In this document: piece by piece, positions 46,734-56,043 of the stretch
Numbering within the stretch: position 1 is the first letter of the stretch
Layout: every line of letters starts with the position of its first letter
From: G963665085 sp963665085
GTDB lineage: Bacteria > Bacteroidota > Bacteroidia > Bacteroidales > JAAAOM01
Length of the DNA: 64,000 nt
NCBI GenBank assembly: GCA_963665085.2
Contig: CAXXXS010000001.1
Location: forward strand, 1,488,001 to 1,552,000
Reading direction: 5' to 3'
Position numbers and translations under genes: made by a program
The notes under the pieces: generated by a model
Seen by the model: the letters and a program-made list of their open reading frames with translations, nothing else
Database searches by the model: none
Told to the model about the DNA's origin: nothing

Positions 46734-48260
46734 TTAGAAACATGCCGAATTAGCTTCGTTGTTGATTTTATTAATCAGTGTGTTCAAACCAATTAATTCG
46801 CCACAGGTTTGAACGGCTGTCAACGGCACACCAAGGATACCATGCATATTCAGGTTTTGGCCGGTAAAGAGCAGATTACCCAGTTTTGTTCGTGGAGAAA
46901 TGTAGGATGTAACCATTTCATTAATGCTTTTCTGTTTCCCGTAAAGACTTCCTTCTTTTGAGCCGGTATAATTGCCTATTGTTAAGGGAGTAGCAGAAAA
47001 AACAGATTCTATAGCATCTTCAAAACCGGGTATGCATTTTTCAATCATATTTATTATGCGCTCGGCACAATTTTTCTTAAACTGATTATATTCCGCACCA
47101 CGTTGGCCAATTTTTGTGTTTTCCCATTGCTTTACGTCATCATAACTCATTAAAACATTAACGATTGCCGTTTTTGCGTATTCTGGCGAATCAGAATGTG
47201 GGGGTGTCAGCATCATAAAACCTTTTGGCCATTCTTTTTCAAGATCATATCGGGTCATTTCCCATATTGACTGATAATCTTTTGAGTAGTAATAATTATA
47301 TCCCAGACATTTAAATTGTTCTTTTTTAAATTTGATAAAAAGAGAAAAACTAGAGGTAGTATTTTTAATAGCCTTAATCCGTTTACGAAACGATTTCTGA
47401 ATTTGGGTATCTTCAATCATATCAAGTGTAACCGACGGGTGAACAGAAGAGATATAAGTATCTGCACTATATTTTTTTCCATCAGCAGTTTCAACCCATT
47501 GAACCATTTTATCAGCCGCTTCAATGTGAACTACTTTGCTTTTGGTAAATAGTTCGCCACCGTAGCCCCGGATTAGTTCAACCATTTCGTCTGCCAATTG
47601 CTGCGAACCATCAATAAAATATTTTGCGCCTGTTATAAACGTATTACTGATCAATGCATGGACAAAGACTGGTGTCTCATATCTTTCCCCGGCATATAGC
47701 ATATTATTTCCAGCAAGTATAGTACGCAACTTCTCGTTGCTTGTTATTGAATCAATAAATGCCCCTACACTAATGGTTGAGTACTCATCGGTCATATGGC
47801 TACTGCCATCATCTGCTTCCAACGAGTATAAGTGAAATCTTTTACAAATAGCCTGAATAGAGCTGGCATATTGTTCAATATTTGACTTTTCTTCCGGGAA
47901 TATATCGGAAAGGTTTTTTACAAATTTTTCATATCCCAGGCCAAAGGGATATTTAATATTGTCGCTTCCGATATGGATTAAATCGAAGTGTTCCGGGTGA
48001 AGGGACTGTAATTTTAATTTATGGTAGATACCTAAATACGAATATATTTTCCAGAGTGACTGTCCTTTATCAAATCCTCCTACATAATGCATTCCGGTAT
48101 CAAAAACTTCACCATTTCTCCTGAAGTTTTGCAGGCTCCCTCCAAGTTGAGCGTTTTGTTCAAGTATACCAACCTTGTATCCTTCTTTGCTTAAGATACT
48201 GCCGCAGGTGAGACCCCCCAAACCACTCCCAATTATCAAAACATCGTACTTCTTACCCAT
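46734..48260 (-). CDS. CrtI/RetSat-like FAD oxidoreductase (second of tandem pair)
   Basis: The 508-residue flavoprotein starts with the dinucleotide motif IIGSGLGGLTCGSILSKEG followed by an Asp/Glu-type strand (GILEQNAQLGGSLQNF) and GMHYVGGFD. The C-terminal FAD contact is LLFTGQNLNMHGILGVP. This is the carotenoid desaturase/retinol saturase family, which adds, removes or isomerises double bonds in conjugated chains. The substrate here should be the polyene. It is a clear paralogue of the next gene upstream (48291-49787), 30 bases away. Confidence 0.88.
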   Translation of the reverse strand: MGKKYDVLIIGSGLGGLTCGSILSKEGYKVGILEQNAQLGGSLQNFRRNGEVFDTGMHYVGGFDKGQSLWKIYSYLGIYHKLKLQSLHPEHFDLIHIGSDNIKYPFGLGYEKFVKNLSDIFPEEKSNIEQYASSIQAICKRFHLYSLEADDGSSHMTDEYSTISVGAFIDSITSNEKLRTILAGNNMLYAGERYETPVFVHALISNTFITGAKYFIDGSQQLADEMVELIRGYGGELFTKSKVVHIEAADKMVQWVETADGKKYSADTYISSVHPSVTLDMIEDTQIQKSFRKRIKAIKNTTSSFSLFIKFKKEQFKCLGYNYYYSKDYQSIWEMTRYDLEKEWPKGFMMLTPPHSDSPEYAKTAIVNVLMSYDDVKQWENTKIGQRGAEYNQFKKNCAERIINMIEKCIPGFEDAIESVFSATPLTIGNYTGSKEGSLYGKQKSINEMVTSYISPRTKLGNLLFTGQNLNMHGILGVPLTAVQTCGELIGLNTLINKINNEANSACF

Positions 48261-48290
48261 TGAGCAGCAAAAGTAATATAATAATGCACA

Positions 48291-49787
48291 TCAGGAATTC
48301 CTTAACTGATTTATCAGATTCTCGGAACCGATTAACTCGGAACAGGTAATAACAGAGCCAACTGCCACACCCAGCATACCATGTGCATTAATATTTTGAC
48401 CTGAAAAGAAGAGATTGGGGATTTTAGTCTTTTGGGTAACCATTAGTTGAGAAGACATGCTACAATCGCGTAATACACCATACATTGAGCCGTCCGTAGT
48501 AGCTGTGTAATCGCGGTAGGTTAGCGGCGATGAGGTATAATAAGTTTCTATGCAGCTGTTTATTCCCGGACAACAGATTTCCAATTCCTGTAACAATTTT
48601 TCTGCTTTACGTTTTTTGAAATCAAGGTACTCATGCCCGCGTTTCCCAACTGTGGTATCACTCCATTTTATAACATCTTCAAAATTCATGTAGGCAATCA
48701 CTATGGCACTGTCGGCATAACCAGAACTATCGTTTGAGCGCGCTTGGTGCATAAACAAAAAACTTTTTGGCCAGTCGTTTTCGGTATAGGTAAACGAATC
48801 CCATACATTTTCATTTCTGTAATAATATAGATTGTAATTGGCGTACCTATAACAATCCTTCTTAAACTTGATATAAACAGTAAAATTCGAAATTGTATTT
48901 TTTAATTCCTTAATCCTTGTTCGAAAAGCCTTACGGAACAAAGGAGTATCTCCAATTCTCTCGAGGGTTGCCTGCGGATGTATTGCGGAGATAATATAAT
49001 CGGCTTCAAGCCTTTCTTTGCCATTAATGATCACGGCTTCCATCTGTTTGTCACCTACTTCAAAGCTTGTTACTTCTGAATTCAGGAAAATTTCGCCACC
49101 AAAACTTTTAATTGATTTAGTTAATGCATCTGTTATGGTATCGCTTCCATCAACAATACGGTAAGCGCTATTGATGTAGGTATTAGTAACCAAAGAATGT
49201 ACATACATGGAAGTTTTATCAAGGTGACCCGCATACAATGGGTTGTTGGCTGCTAATACATTTTGCAGTAATTTATTATCAGTAGTGGATTCTAAAAATT
49301 GACGCACAGGCGTAGTAATGAATTCTGGCGGGAATAATTTTGAAAGGCCATTTTTTTTCATGTTATTAACAAAGGAATGCTGGGCAACATTACGAATTGC
49401 ATCAATATATTTTTTTAAAGATTCTTTTTCTGAAGGGAAGTTCGTTGCCAGCACATCAATAAAACGATCGGCTCCCATACCATAGCGGTATTCTTTACCT
49501 TTGAGCAGAAAATGATCGAACCCATCCTCATTAAGTTTTTGGAGTTTAATATTACCGAATAAATTAAAATACTTCAGAAACAGGTGAAGTTCTTGCCCTT
49601 CTTCAACTCCCCCGATATAATGCATCCCCGTGTCAAAGGAAGTACCTTTGCGTGAAAAAGACTGAAGGCATCCGCCGGGCTGATAGTGTTTTTCAAAAAT
49701 GGCCACCTTCATCCCGTTTTTAGAAAGGATGTAGCCACACAACAAACCACCGAGGCCACTACCAACTATTACTACATCATATTTCAT
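48291..49787 (-). CDS. CrtI/RetSat-like FAD oxidoreductase (first of tandem pair)
   Basis: The 498-residue protein has VIVGSGLGGLLCGYILSKNG, IFEKHYQPGGCLQSF, GMHYIGGVEEG, and at the end LFFSGQNINAHGMLGVA. It aligns to its neighbour over the whole length, including the middle IKELKNTISNFTVYIKFKK region. Both keep all FAD residues, so neither looks inactive. They could act on different polyene bonds or form a heterodimer. Confidence 0.88.
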   Translation of the reverse strand: MKYDVVIVGSGLGGLLCGYILSKNGMKVAIFEKHYQPGGCLQSFSRKGTSFDTGMHYIGGVEEGQELHLFLKYFNLFGNIKLQKLNEDGFDHFLLKGKEYRYGMGADRFIDVLATNFPSEKESLKKYIDAIRNVAQHSFVNNMKKNGLSKLFPPEFITTPVRQFLESTTDNKLLQNVLAANNPLYAGHLDKTSMYVHSLVTNTYINSAYRIVDGSDTITDALTKSIKSFGGEIFLNSEVTSFEVGDKQMEAVIINGKERLEADYIISAIHPQATLERIGDTPLFRKAFRTRIKELKNTISNFTVYIKFKKDCYRYANYNLYYYRNENVWDSFTYTENDWPKSFLFMHQARSNDSSGYADSAIVIAYMNFEDVIKWSDTTVGKRGHEYLDFKKRKAEKLLQELEICCPGINSCIETYYTSSPLTYRDYTATTDGSMYGVLRDCSMSSQLMVTQKTKIPNLFFSGQNINAHGMLGVAVGSVITCSELIGSENLINQLRNS

Positions 49788-49847
49788 TATTTTTTCTTTT
49801 TTCCATTAAGAAAATGCCCGATGAAAGTTCCCTAAGCCTTTATATAT

Positions 49848-52800
49848 TTATTTATAAACCTCTATTATTTCCATCCCTTTCTCATTGAATCGTAACACTT
49901 CGCCCACATTATCCTTAAGCTTCATTACTAATGCATCAAAATTCACAGGGAAAGCTTTTGACCCTTTTCTGTTTAGTCTTGCAAGTGTTTTGTCAATTCT
50001 TTTTATATTAGTTTTTTCCCCTATAATTAGTTTACCACCATTTTCCAAATGCTCAAGTGCTGTCGCAATAATTTTTTGTTGTGTTTCAGCATCAATAAAC
50101 TTAAGTTGGTTGATCAGGGTTACTGTATTAAATTTTTTCCCTTCAATACTATCTAAGGTACTTATAAATTCAACAGTTTCCGGTTTTGTTAAAATTGTCT
50201 GTGCAAAAAGGATGTCTTCCTGGTCGTCATCAAAAGCAACAATTGATTTATTTCTTTTTACCATTGAAAGTAACAAGGGGAAAACACCTTTTCCGCACGA
50301 TAAATCGAGATGGTTGCCAGAATCTGTTATCCTGGAAATAATGGCATTATAAGAATTATTTGTTTTTAACGATAAGCGTGCGTACCATTCGGATGTTGTT
50401 CCTTTATAAATATAACTGTCGATAATATTGTGCCTGAAATAATCAGGTGTAAACATCTCGTTAGCTATTGATTCGTATTTTTCTCTATACATTCTACGAA
50501 CCCATTTAGCCCTTTTAGAATATGTTTCTCCATAAGAAATATCATCAGGATTAATTCTGGGTAAAATAGTCACCCTTATTTTTCCGGGCTTTAACACCAG
50601 TTCTCCTTTGGTAACCCTGTGACCTGCTCCATGGAGCATTAAAGGAAGAATATCAACACCAAATTTTTCGGCCAGATAGAAAGCCCCTTTGTGGAAACGG
50701 TTAATGGAACAATCAACCGACCTTGTGCCTTCAGGAAAAATCAATATGGAATAACCTTCTTTTATTTTTTCTCCCAACATATCAACGCTTTCTTCAATAC
50801 CTGAGGCAACAGGGTAAAAATCAAGATATTTAATAATTCTTCCATAAAAAGGTGAATTCCATACCCACTGGTTTGTTAGGATTATTATCTTAGGGGTTAA
50901 CATCATGGTAAGCACCAAATCAATGTGTGACTGATGGTTGCAAATAATCACTGCCGGTTTTTCGAAATTTTCATTGGTCTCGTTTATTACTTCAGTGTTA
51001 ACGCCCGGCATATATTTAACAACAAAACCGGTAACAAAACGAAGTATTTTATGGTATTTAAGTTTTTGTTTTGCGTTAATATTTTTTCTTCCGGCAAACA
51101 TTACAATCCCAATCAGGTTCAATATAATGCTGCCAATCAGAAAAACCAGAAAAGAATAAATTGATTTTAACAGGTTACGAAAAGTTAATGGAGTTGGGCG
51201 CATTTTTCCCGATTTTATCGTTAGCCATCTGAATAAAAAAGGGGATATGGTATAAGATAAAACCACTACTGTAACCATACCGATTAAGGTAACTGCTCCC
51301 AGTGATTTCATTGCAGGATGCTTGGCAAACACCAATACACCGATACCGATGATCATAGTAATAGCAGCCAATAACATTGCCGTTTTATAGGAATTTAGCG
51401 TTTTACGTTTATAGGAATATTCCTGCATTAGCCCTTCCGTCATAAAAATGCTGAAATCGTCACCAAGTCCAAAAATAAAGGTGGAGATAATAATGTTGAT
51501 GATGTTAAATTTCATGCCAAACAGGCTCATCAACCCCAATATCCATATCCATCCAATCAGCATAGGAATAAAGGAGATGACACTCATTTCTATCCGTCCA
51601 AAACAAAAGGTAAGAAAAACGAAAACGAGTAATCCACAGAAAAACAGGACAAAATTAAAATCGGAAGAAAGTAGTTTTACCAAAGTTTTTGAAAGATAAT
51701 ACTGGTCATAAATAACAATTCCCTTGAAGCCAGAGAATGCTTTTACAATACTATCATCACCGGCGTTATTTGTTTTTAGGATTGAATAAACCATTGATTC
51801 GCCCGGTTTAATAGTTATGAAATCGCTAAAAAACGTATTTATGACAGGCTGGAAATATTTAACTTGCTGGACTGTATATGTGTCATTGATCAACGATTGG
51901 AAAGGATCAAAAGCCGATTGTCTAAAACCATTTTCGGTTCCTGCCGCATCGAGCATTTCAAAAAGCTTGTCTTTCCGTTCTGCCCAGAAATCATTCCAGA
52001 TATCTATGCGTTTAAGCTGTAATTTTTCTGAGGGGAGGAGATTGTTAATCCCTGAATAGGAAGTAATTTCATTTTTCTCTTTCATTCCCTGCATAGCTGT
52101 TACAGCCTTTTCATGATTTTCAAGTGCCTGATTTAAATCATTCCCTTTGGCAATACAATAAACCGTGTTGTTATCAATATCAGTAAATCTTGCCAATTTC
52201 TGATGGGCCTGAGATAATTGCGGTGATATGTAGTTTATGGATGAAAAATTACTGTCGAACCCAATGTTGCGTGCATGGAATGCCAGAAAAATTGTAATAA
52301 CAACAATTGCGATTAAAATGTATTTGTTTTTTTCAGGATGTAAAGACGCAATTTTATCGATAAAAATAGTTTTATGCTCTCCTTTCACCCTTACTTTGCT
52401 GTACCATTGGGGTAAAACAATCAATACGAAAAAGATGGTGCCAATCAGCGTAAAGGCTGAAAATAAACCGAAATCCTGTAATGCCTCTGCACTAACAAAC
52501 AACAGGCTTAAAAAGGCTCCAATGGTTGTCAGACTGCCAACTATCATTGGCGTTGAGATATCTTTTAATGTTTGTTTTACAGAACGGACATGCTGATAAT
52601 GTGTAAGGAAGTGTAAAGAATAATCAATGGCTATCCCTAAAACTACAGAAGCAGCACCAATGGCAATAGCAGAAATTTGTGTTTTTATTAAATACATTAG
52701 TGCTAATGAGAATAAAACGCCAAACAAAACCGGGACAATTAAATAAATAGCCGTACTTTTTCTTTGAAAATAAAGACTTAACAGTATAAAAATTAATACA

Positions 52801-53636
52801 ATAGCTATAATTGAAGTGATGTAGCTATCCTTTTTTATCTGGCTGGCATTACTTACAGCTATCGGGACTCCACCAAAATACTGGATGTCAATTAAATTTC
52901 CTGAAGAGCTTTTAATAATATTTATTACGTTATCCAGGCTGTCAATTAAAGTTTGATTTTCAGATGTAGCGTTTACAGGATGAGCAGCCTCAACAAAGAG
53001 TAAGAGATTTTTACGATCGGTAGTGATAATGCAGCCATCAAAAAGTGAATAATTGTCCTGTAAGCTTAAGCGGTTAAATTTTTCTAATATGATGTTCGCC
53101 AGGTGAAGCGGATCTTTAACTACACTTTTTTTCAAAACCAATCCGGCCGGTGATGTAAGTATCTTTTTGTTCGCTTTTACTATTTCTGAAATACTATTGA
53201 AATTAAGTATAGAATCAATTTTTTGATAATCCGATTCTTCAAGCAGGTAAGGTAATGATTGATAGATAAAGTCCCACATCTCCATTATTTGACCGTCATC
53301 AACCTTAAATTTTATTGCGGAAATCAAATCTGGAGACAACTGTTTCATTGAATCGATTAAAACCCCTGCCCAGTTTACCAGGCTGTCAGGAGCAATTCCC
53401 GATGTGTCTGCTAGGGATACATTAATAATTATTTTTTCACTGATATCTATTTCAGAGAAGGTGGTTGTAATTTCATTTATTTCAGGATTTTTGGGAAGGA
53501 ATTTCGAAATATCTTCTTCCAGGCTGATTTTCATTCCCCAAAAAGCAATAATTACGAAAACAGCTATTATTGATAACCAAAACAATAGCTTTCGTTTTTG
53601 AAAAAAGGAGAAAATATAGATAAAAAATGATCCCAT
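49848..53636 (-). CDS. MMPL exporter fused to acyltransferase and SAM methyltransferase
   Basis: The 1,262-residue protein has three parts. Residues 1 to about 800 are an MMPL/RND transporter with two sets of membrane helices (e.g. GVLFSLALMYLIKT, ASVVLGIAIDYSLHFLTHY; FIFGLGDDFSIFMTEG in the second repeat). A PlsC-like acyltransferase follows with NHQSHID near residue 900 and FPEGTRS near 969. The C-terminal part is a class I methyltransferase with HLDLSCGKGVFPLLL near residue 1109. The GDD and DYSLH motifs fit HAE3/MMPL lipid exporters. It probably moves the polyene lipid across the cytoplasmic membrane. The methyltransferase part may methylate the aryl head. The preceding GT2 stop abuts its start. 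Confidence 0.93.
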   Translation of the reverse strand: MGSFFIYIFSFFQKRKLLFWLSIIAVFVIIAFWGMKISLEEDISKFLPKNPEINEITTTFSEIDISEKIIINVSLADTSGIAPDSLVNWAGVLIDSMKQLSPDLISAIKFKVDDGQIMEMWDFIYQSLPYLLEESDYQKIDSILNFNSISEIVKANKKILTSPAGLVLKKSVVKDPLHLANIILEKFNRLSLQDNYSLFDGCIITTDRKNLLLFVEAAHPVNATSENQTLIDSLDNVINIIKSSSGNLIDIQYFGGVPIAVSNASQIKKDSYITSIIAIVLIFILLSLYFQRKSTAIYLIVPVLFGVLFSLALMYLIKTQISAIAIGAASVVLGIAIDYSLHFLTHYQHVRSVKQTLKDISTPMIVGSLTTIGAFLSLLFVSAEALQDFGLFSAFTLIGTIFFVLIVLPQWYSKVRVKGEHKTIFIDKIASLHPEKNKYILIAIVVITIFLAFHARNIGFDSNFSSINYISPQLSQAHQKLARFTDIDNNTVYCIAKGNDLNQALENHEKAVTAMQGMKEKNEITSYSGINNLLPSEKLQLKRIDIWNDFWAERKDKLFEMLDAAGTENGFRQSAFDPFQSLINDTYTVQQVKYFQPVINTFFSDFITIKPGESMVYSILKTNNAGDDSIVKAFSGFKGIVIYDQYYLSKTLVKLLSSDFNFVLFFCGLLVFVFLTFCFGRIEMSVISFIPMLIGWIWILGLMSLFGMKFNIINIIISTFIFGLGDDFSIFMTEGLMQEYSYKRKTLNSYKTAMLLAAITMIIGIGVLVFAKHPAMKSLGAVTLIGMVTVVVLSYTISPFLFRWLTIKSGKMRPTPLTFRNLLKSIYSFLVFLIGSIILNLIGIVMFAGRKNINAKQKLKYHKILRFVTGFVVKYMPGVNTEVINETNENFEKPAVIICNHQSHIDLVLTMMLTPKIIILTNQWVWNSPFYGRIIKYLDFYPVASGIEESVDMLGEKIKEGYSILIFPEGTRSVDCSINRFHKGAFYLAEKFGVDILPLMLHGAGHRVTKGELVLKPGKIRVTILPRINPDDISYGETYSKRAKWVRRMYREKYESIANEMFTPDYFRHNIIDSYIYKGTTSEWYARLSLKTNNSYNAIISRITDSGNHLDLSCGKGVFPLLLSMVKRNKSIVAFDDDQEDILFAQTILTKPETVEFISTLDSIEGKKFNTVTLINQLKFIDAETQQKIIATALEHLENGGKLIIGEKTNIKRIDKTLARLNRKGSKAFPVNFDALVMKLKDNVGEVLRFNEKGMEIIEVYK

Positions 53637-54410
53637 TTACACTTTCTTATTTAGAGATAACAATTTATGAATAAGGACTGAAGGAAGCCCGTAGACTATG
53701 GCCAATGGAACCAAAAGAGTGTTTAGGACGCTTATCCGCATAAAATCCCGGGAGGGACGAAAATGTGAAACCCGAAGCTCTTTTGGCGAGTAATATACTG
53801 ATACGGGAACCGGAACAATCTTTATCCCTCGCCATAAACAACGTACAAGGATTTCAATTTCAAACTCGTACCGTGTAGAAAAGAAGCGGATACTTTTCAT
53901 TTTCCAGATAGGGTACAACCTGTATCCTGATTGAGTATCAGGTAACTTCGTGCCCGTTTCAATCAACACCCAAAAATTAGAAAATTTATTAGCAAACGTA
54001 CTGCCCGAAGCCATGTTCTTGTGTTTTAATCCACGGCTTCCTATCAAAATTGTATCAGGAGTTTCCTTTAATTTCTCGGCAAGAGTTATCAAATCGCTGG
54101 CATAGTGCTGGCCATCGGCATCAATAGTTATCACATAATCATACCCAAGCAGGAATGCTTTTTTAAATGCTTTTTTTATTGCATAACCTTTTCCCCTATT
54201 TGGAGTGTATTGTACGATGTGACACTCTTTATTCTGTTCTAATATTTCTGAAGTAGAGTCTGTAGATCCATCATTGACCACCATCAGGTTTCCGGTGTAT
54301 TGCTTTACATCGTTAATAACATCCTGCAATGTCCCCTGATTATTGTACGTGGGAATAACGACGCAACATTTTAATTTATCAAACAATAATCTGGTTTCCG
54401 AAGCTGTCAT
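53637..54410 (-). CDS. Glycosyltransferase family 2, DPM1/DolP-mannosyl-like
   Basis: The 257-residue protein has CVVIPTYNNQGTLQ, VVNDGSTDSTSEIL, TIDADGQHY (DxD near residue 98) and GYRLYP, all from GT-A fold enzymes that charge polyprenyl phosphate. A short C-terminal hydrophobic stretch may touch the membrane. It ends on the base before the MMPL start, and begins after the dehydratase. In aryl-polyene clusters such an enzyme is thought to glycosylate the product or its lipid anchor. Confidence 0.88.
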   Translation of the reverse strand: MTASETRLLFDKLKCCVVIPTYNNQGTLQDVINDVKQYTGNLMVVNDGSTDSTSEILEQNKECHIVQYTPNRGKGYAIKKAFKKAFLLGYDYVITIDADGQHYASDLITLAEKLKETPDTILIGSRGLKHKNMASGSTFANKFSNFWVLIETGTKLPDTQSGYRLYPIWKMKSIRFFSTRYEFEIEILVRCLWRGIKIVPVPVSVYYSPKELRVSHFRPSRDFMRISVLNTLLVPLAIVYGLPSVLIHKLLSLNKKV

Positions 54411-54413
54411 CAG

Positions 54414-54779
54414 TTAGAGTTCGTTAAAAAAACCACTTATTTTAGCATAAGTTTTATCTTCATCAGCAACTATCGCATCTACCTTTATTTTTCTTTTATC
54501 AAATCGGTATTTTATATTGTATGTAACTTCTGTAGTTTCTTCAGGTTTTAACACATTTAAAAATTTAACATTTGATATTGGATTAAACGAATATTTTTTA
54601 TCAAAATGTAAGCACATCAGGTCTTTTAATATCTGAACAATACAAGCCCCCGGAGTAATTGCATTTCCCGGGAAATGTGCTTTGTAGATTTTGTGTTCTT
54701 TATTTAAACTGATAGTTGCACAAAAACCTGTTTCGTTCGCAGTATGTGATAAAACAGTGTAAAATCCTTCTAAAAGCAT
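54414..54779 (-). CDS. Hotdog-fold dehydratase (ApeI/FabA-FabZ-like), second
   Basis: The 121-residue protein has KAHFPGNAITPGACIVQILKDL, the FabZ/FabA active-site block with the catalytic His in HFPG. A partner Glu or Asp would be the Asp in LKDL. It differs from the first dehydratase, which has Gln at the His position. Two dehydratases may work as a pair, as in E. coli-type clusters where ApeI and ApeP act together. Confidence 0.85.
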   Translation of the reverse strand: MLLEGFYTVLSHTANETGFCATISLNKEHKIYKAHFPGNAITPGACIVQILKDLMCLHFDKKYSFNPISNVKFLNVLKPEETTEVTYNIKYRFDKRKIKVDAIVADEDKTYAKISGFFNEL

Positions 54780-54786
54780 AACGAGA

Positions 54787-55353
54787 TTAAATGAGTTTTA
54801 ATGAAATTTTAATTCTTATGTCAGGATGCGTAACTTTATATTCTTCATTTGATTCCTGCAAATATATACTTACTAATTTCTTTTTTTTGTATTCTTCTAT
54901 TTGTTCTTTTTTATTTTCAAGCTTTGAGTAATGATAGGAAAAATTATTCAGCGAGTAATTTTTTTTATTGGCTCCTTCGTTAGCAGAAGGGAGGAAAAAG
55001 ATAGATAGATCGTGTAATACTACATTTGTAAATTTTCTTTTGTCAAGGGGTTTGATGCAGTAAATCATTTTTGTATCAGGGGCATCTAGATGAGCATCAA
55101 AATATTTTAAGCCAAATTCATTGACAAACGTTACAAACACATCCCCTTTGTTTCCTTTTTTTGCAATCATAATCCCGGATAAAGAGATATCGTAAATAGT
55201 TAGTTCAGCTTTAAATTTTAACGATGTTTCGGAAAGGGATATCAGTGAAGGTAAGCTTGCAAAGTCCTGTTTTTCTATTTGTAACAGTCCTTGCATACAC
55301 GACCCTAAAAACAGGCTAATGAATATCAAACAAACTAGTCTCAACCGGCTCAT
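54787..55353 (-). CDS. Cluster-associated outer-membrane lipoprotein
   Basis: The 188-residue protein has a type II signal with the lipobox FLGSC at residues 15-19. The mature part is beta-rich (LKFKAELTIYDISLSGIMIAKK-like, VFVTFVNEFGLKYFDA) without a known signature. Its start overlaps the LolA stop by 38 bases, and it is followed by the dehydratase, so the genes are coupled. Lipoproteins of this size beside LolA in aryl-polyene clusters are thought to act like LolB as receiver of the lipid at the outer membrane. This is by context. Confidence 0.7.
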   Translation of the reverse strand: MSRLRLVCLIFISLFLGSCMQGLLQIEKQDFASLPSLISLSETSLKFKAELTIYDISLSGIMIAKKGNKGDVFVTFVNEFGLKYFDAHLDAPDTKMIYCIKPLDKRKFTNVVLHDLSIFFLPSANEGANKKNYSLNNFSYHYSKLENKKEQIEEYKKKKLVSIYLQESNEEYKVTHPDIRIKISLKLI

Positions 55354-55984
55354 TAAGCTTTTGCTTTTTAAAAAAGATTGTTGTTACATCACCCTGTTCT
55401 TCCAGCATTTCGATTTGGGAAACAAGATAGTTGCTTTTGCTGATATGAAGGATTATCTTATTGAATAGCTTACCCAGCTCTTTAGTTTTTGGTTTCATCT
55501 GAACAAGTAGTTCCTTATTATTTTCAAAAAGTTCTGTTTCAAAAGCTGTATTATCAGAAATAATTTTACCATTTACACTTTTTATAATGATATCGCTGAT
55601 TTCACGAAACATTCGGTTGGATCGGGTGTCAAAGCTCATTTTAGAATCGGAATCATCAATCTCCATACGATCGCCATTTATTACAACTTTATAGAAATAA
55701 GGTGTATGATATTCCCATAATAATTTATCGTCGTCTTTTAAAAGGAAAATTCCTTCAGAAGTAATTGTCTCCGATAAAACAGATAACTCTTTCTCCTGAA
55801 CAAAATCACATGAAATAGTTGATACATTTTTATTGGCAGCCATCAACTTTGCTATTTCTGCCTGGGGATTATTAACTTTTGAATAAGATTCTTGCCCAAA
55901 TGAAATAACCGGCATGGTTAAACAGAGTCCAAAAATCATAATTTTAACCATCCTGAATGATCTTATCTTTAATATTTTAATCAT
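55316..55984 (-). CDS. LolA-like periplasmic carrier protein
   Basis: The 222-residue protein has a signal peptide ending near PVISFGQE and a LolA-like concave beta-sheet: TISCDFVQEKELSVLSE, GIFLLKDDDKLLWEYHTPYFYK, and DVTTIFF near the end. ATG at 55984 is used here; a second ATG at 55951 is likely, as a -7 match at 55989-55996 would put transcription start on the first ATG. The protein probably carries the polyene lipid or a lipoprotein across the periplasm. It is the first gene of the minus arm. Confidence 0.85.
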   Translation of the reverse strand: MIKILKIRSFRMVKIMIFGLCLTMPVISFGQESYSKVNNPQAEIAKLMAANKNVSTISCDFVQEKELSVLSETITSEGIFLLKDDDKLLWEYHTPYFYKVVINGDRMEIDDSDSKMSFDTRSNRMFREISDIIIKSVNGKIISDNTAFETELFENNKELLVQMKPKTKELGKLFNKIILHISKSNYLVSQIEMLEEQGDVTTIFFKKQKLNEPVETSLFDIH

Positions 55985-55988
55985 CTGC

Positions 55989-55996
55989 CAAATATA
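55989..55996 (-). promoter_or_regulatory. Possible -7 element for the minus arm of the cluster
   Basis: On the minus strand it reads TATATTTG, a perfect TAnnTTTG. It would start transcription near 55983, so translation may begin leaderless at 55984 or at the ATG at 55951. No -33 match at the usual spacing. Confidence 0.4.
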
Positions 55997-56043
55997 ACAA
56001 ACATCAATGATATTCTATTTTCCTTTCTGGATTTCAATATTCA

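Noticed and set aside
50934..51164. Plus-strand frames of 70-80 codons opposite the MMPL fusion
   Set aside because: They have no domain pattern and lie opposite the conserved NHQSHID acyltransferase region.
27524..55984. Complete flexirubin cluster
   Set aside because: DarA and DarB are not found; no KASIII-type protein is encoded, since all ketosynthases here are FabF-like.
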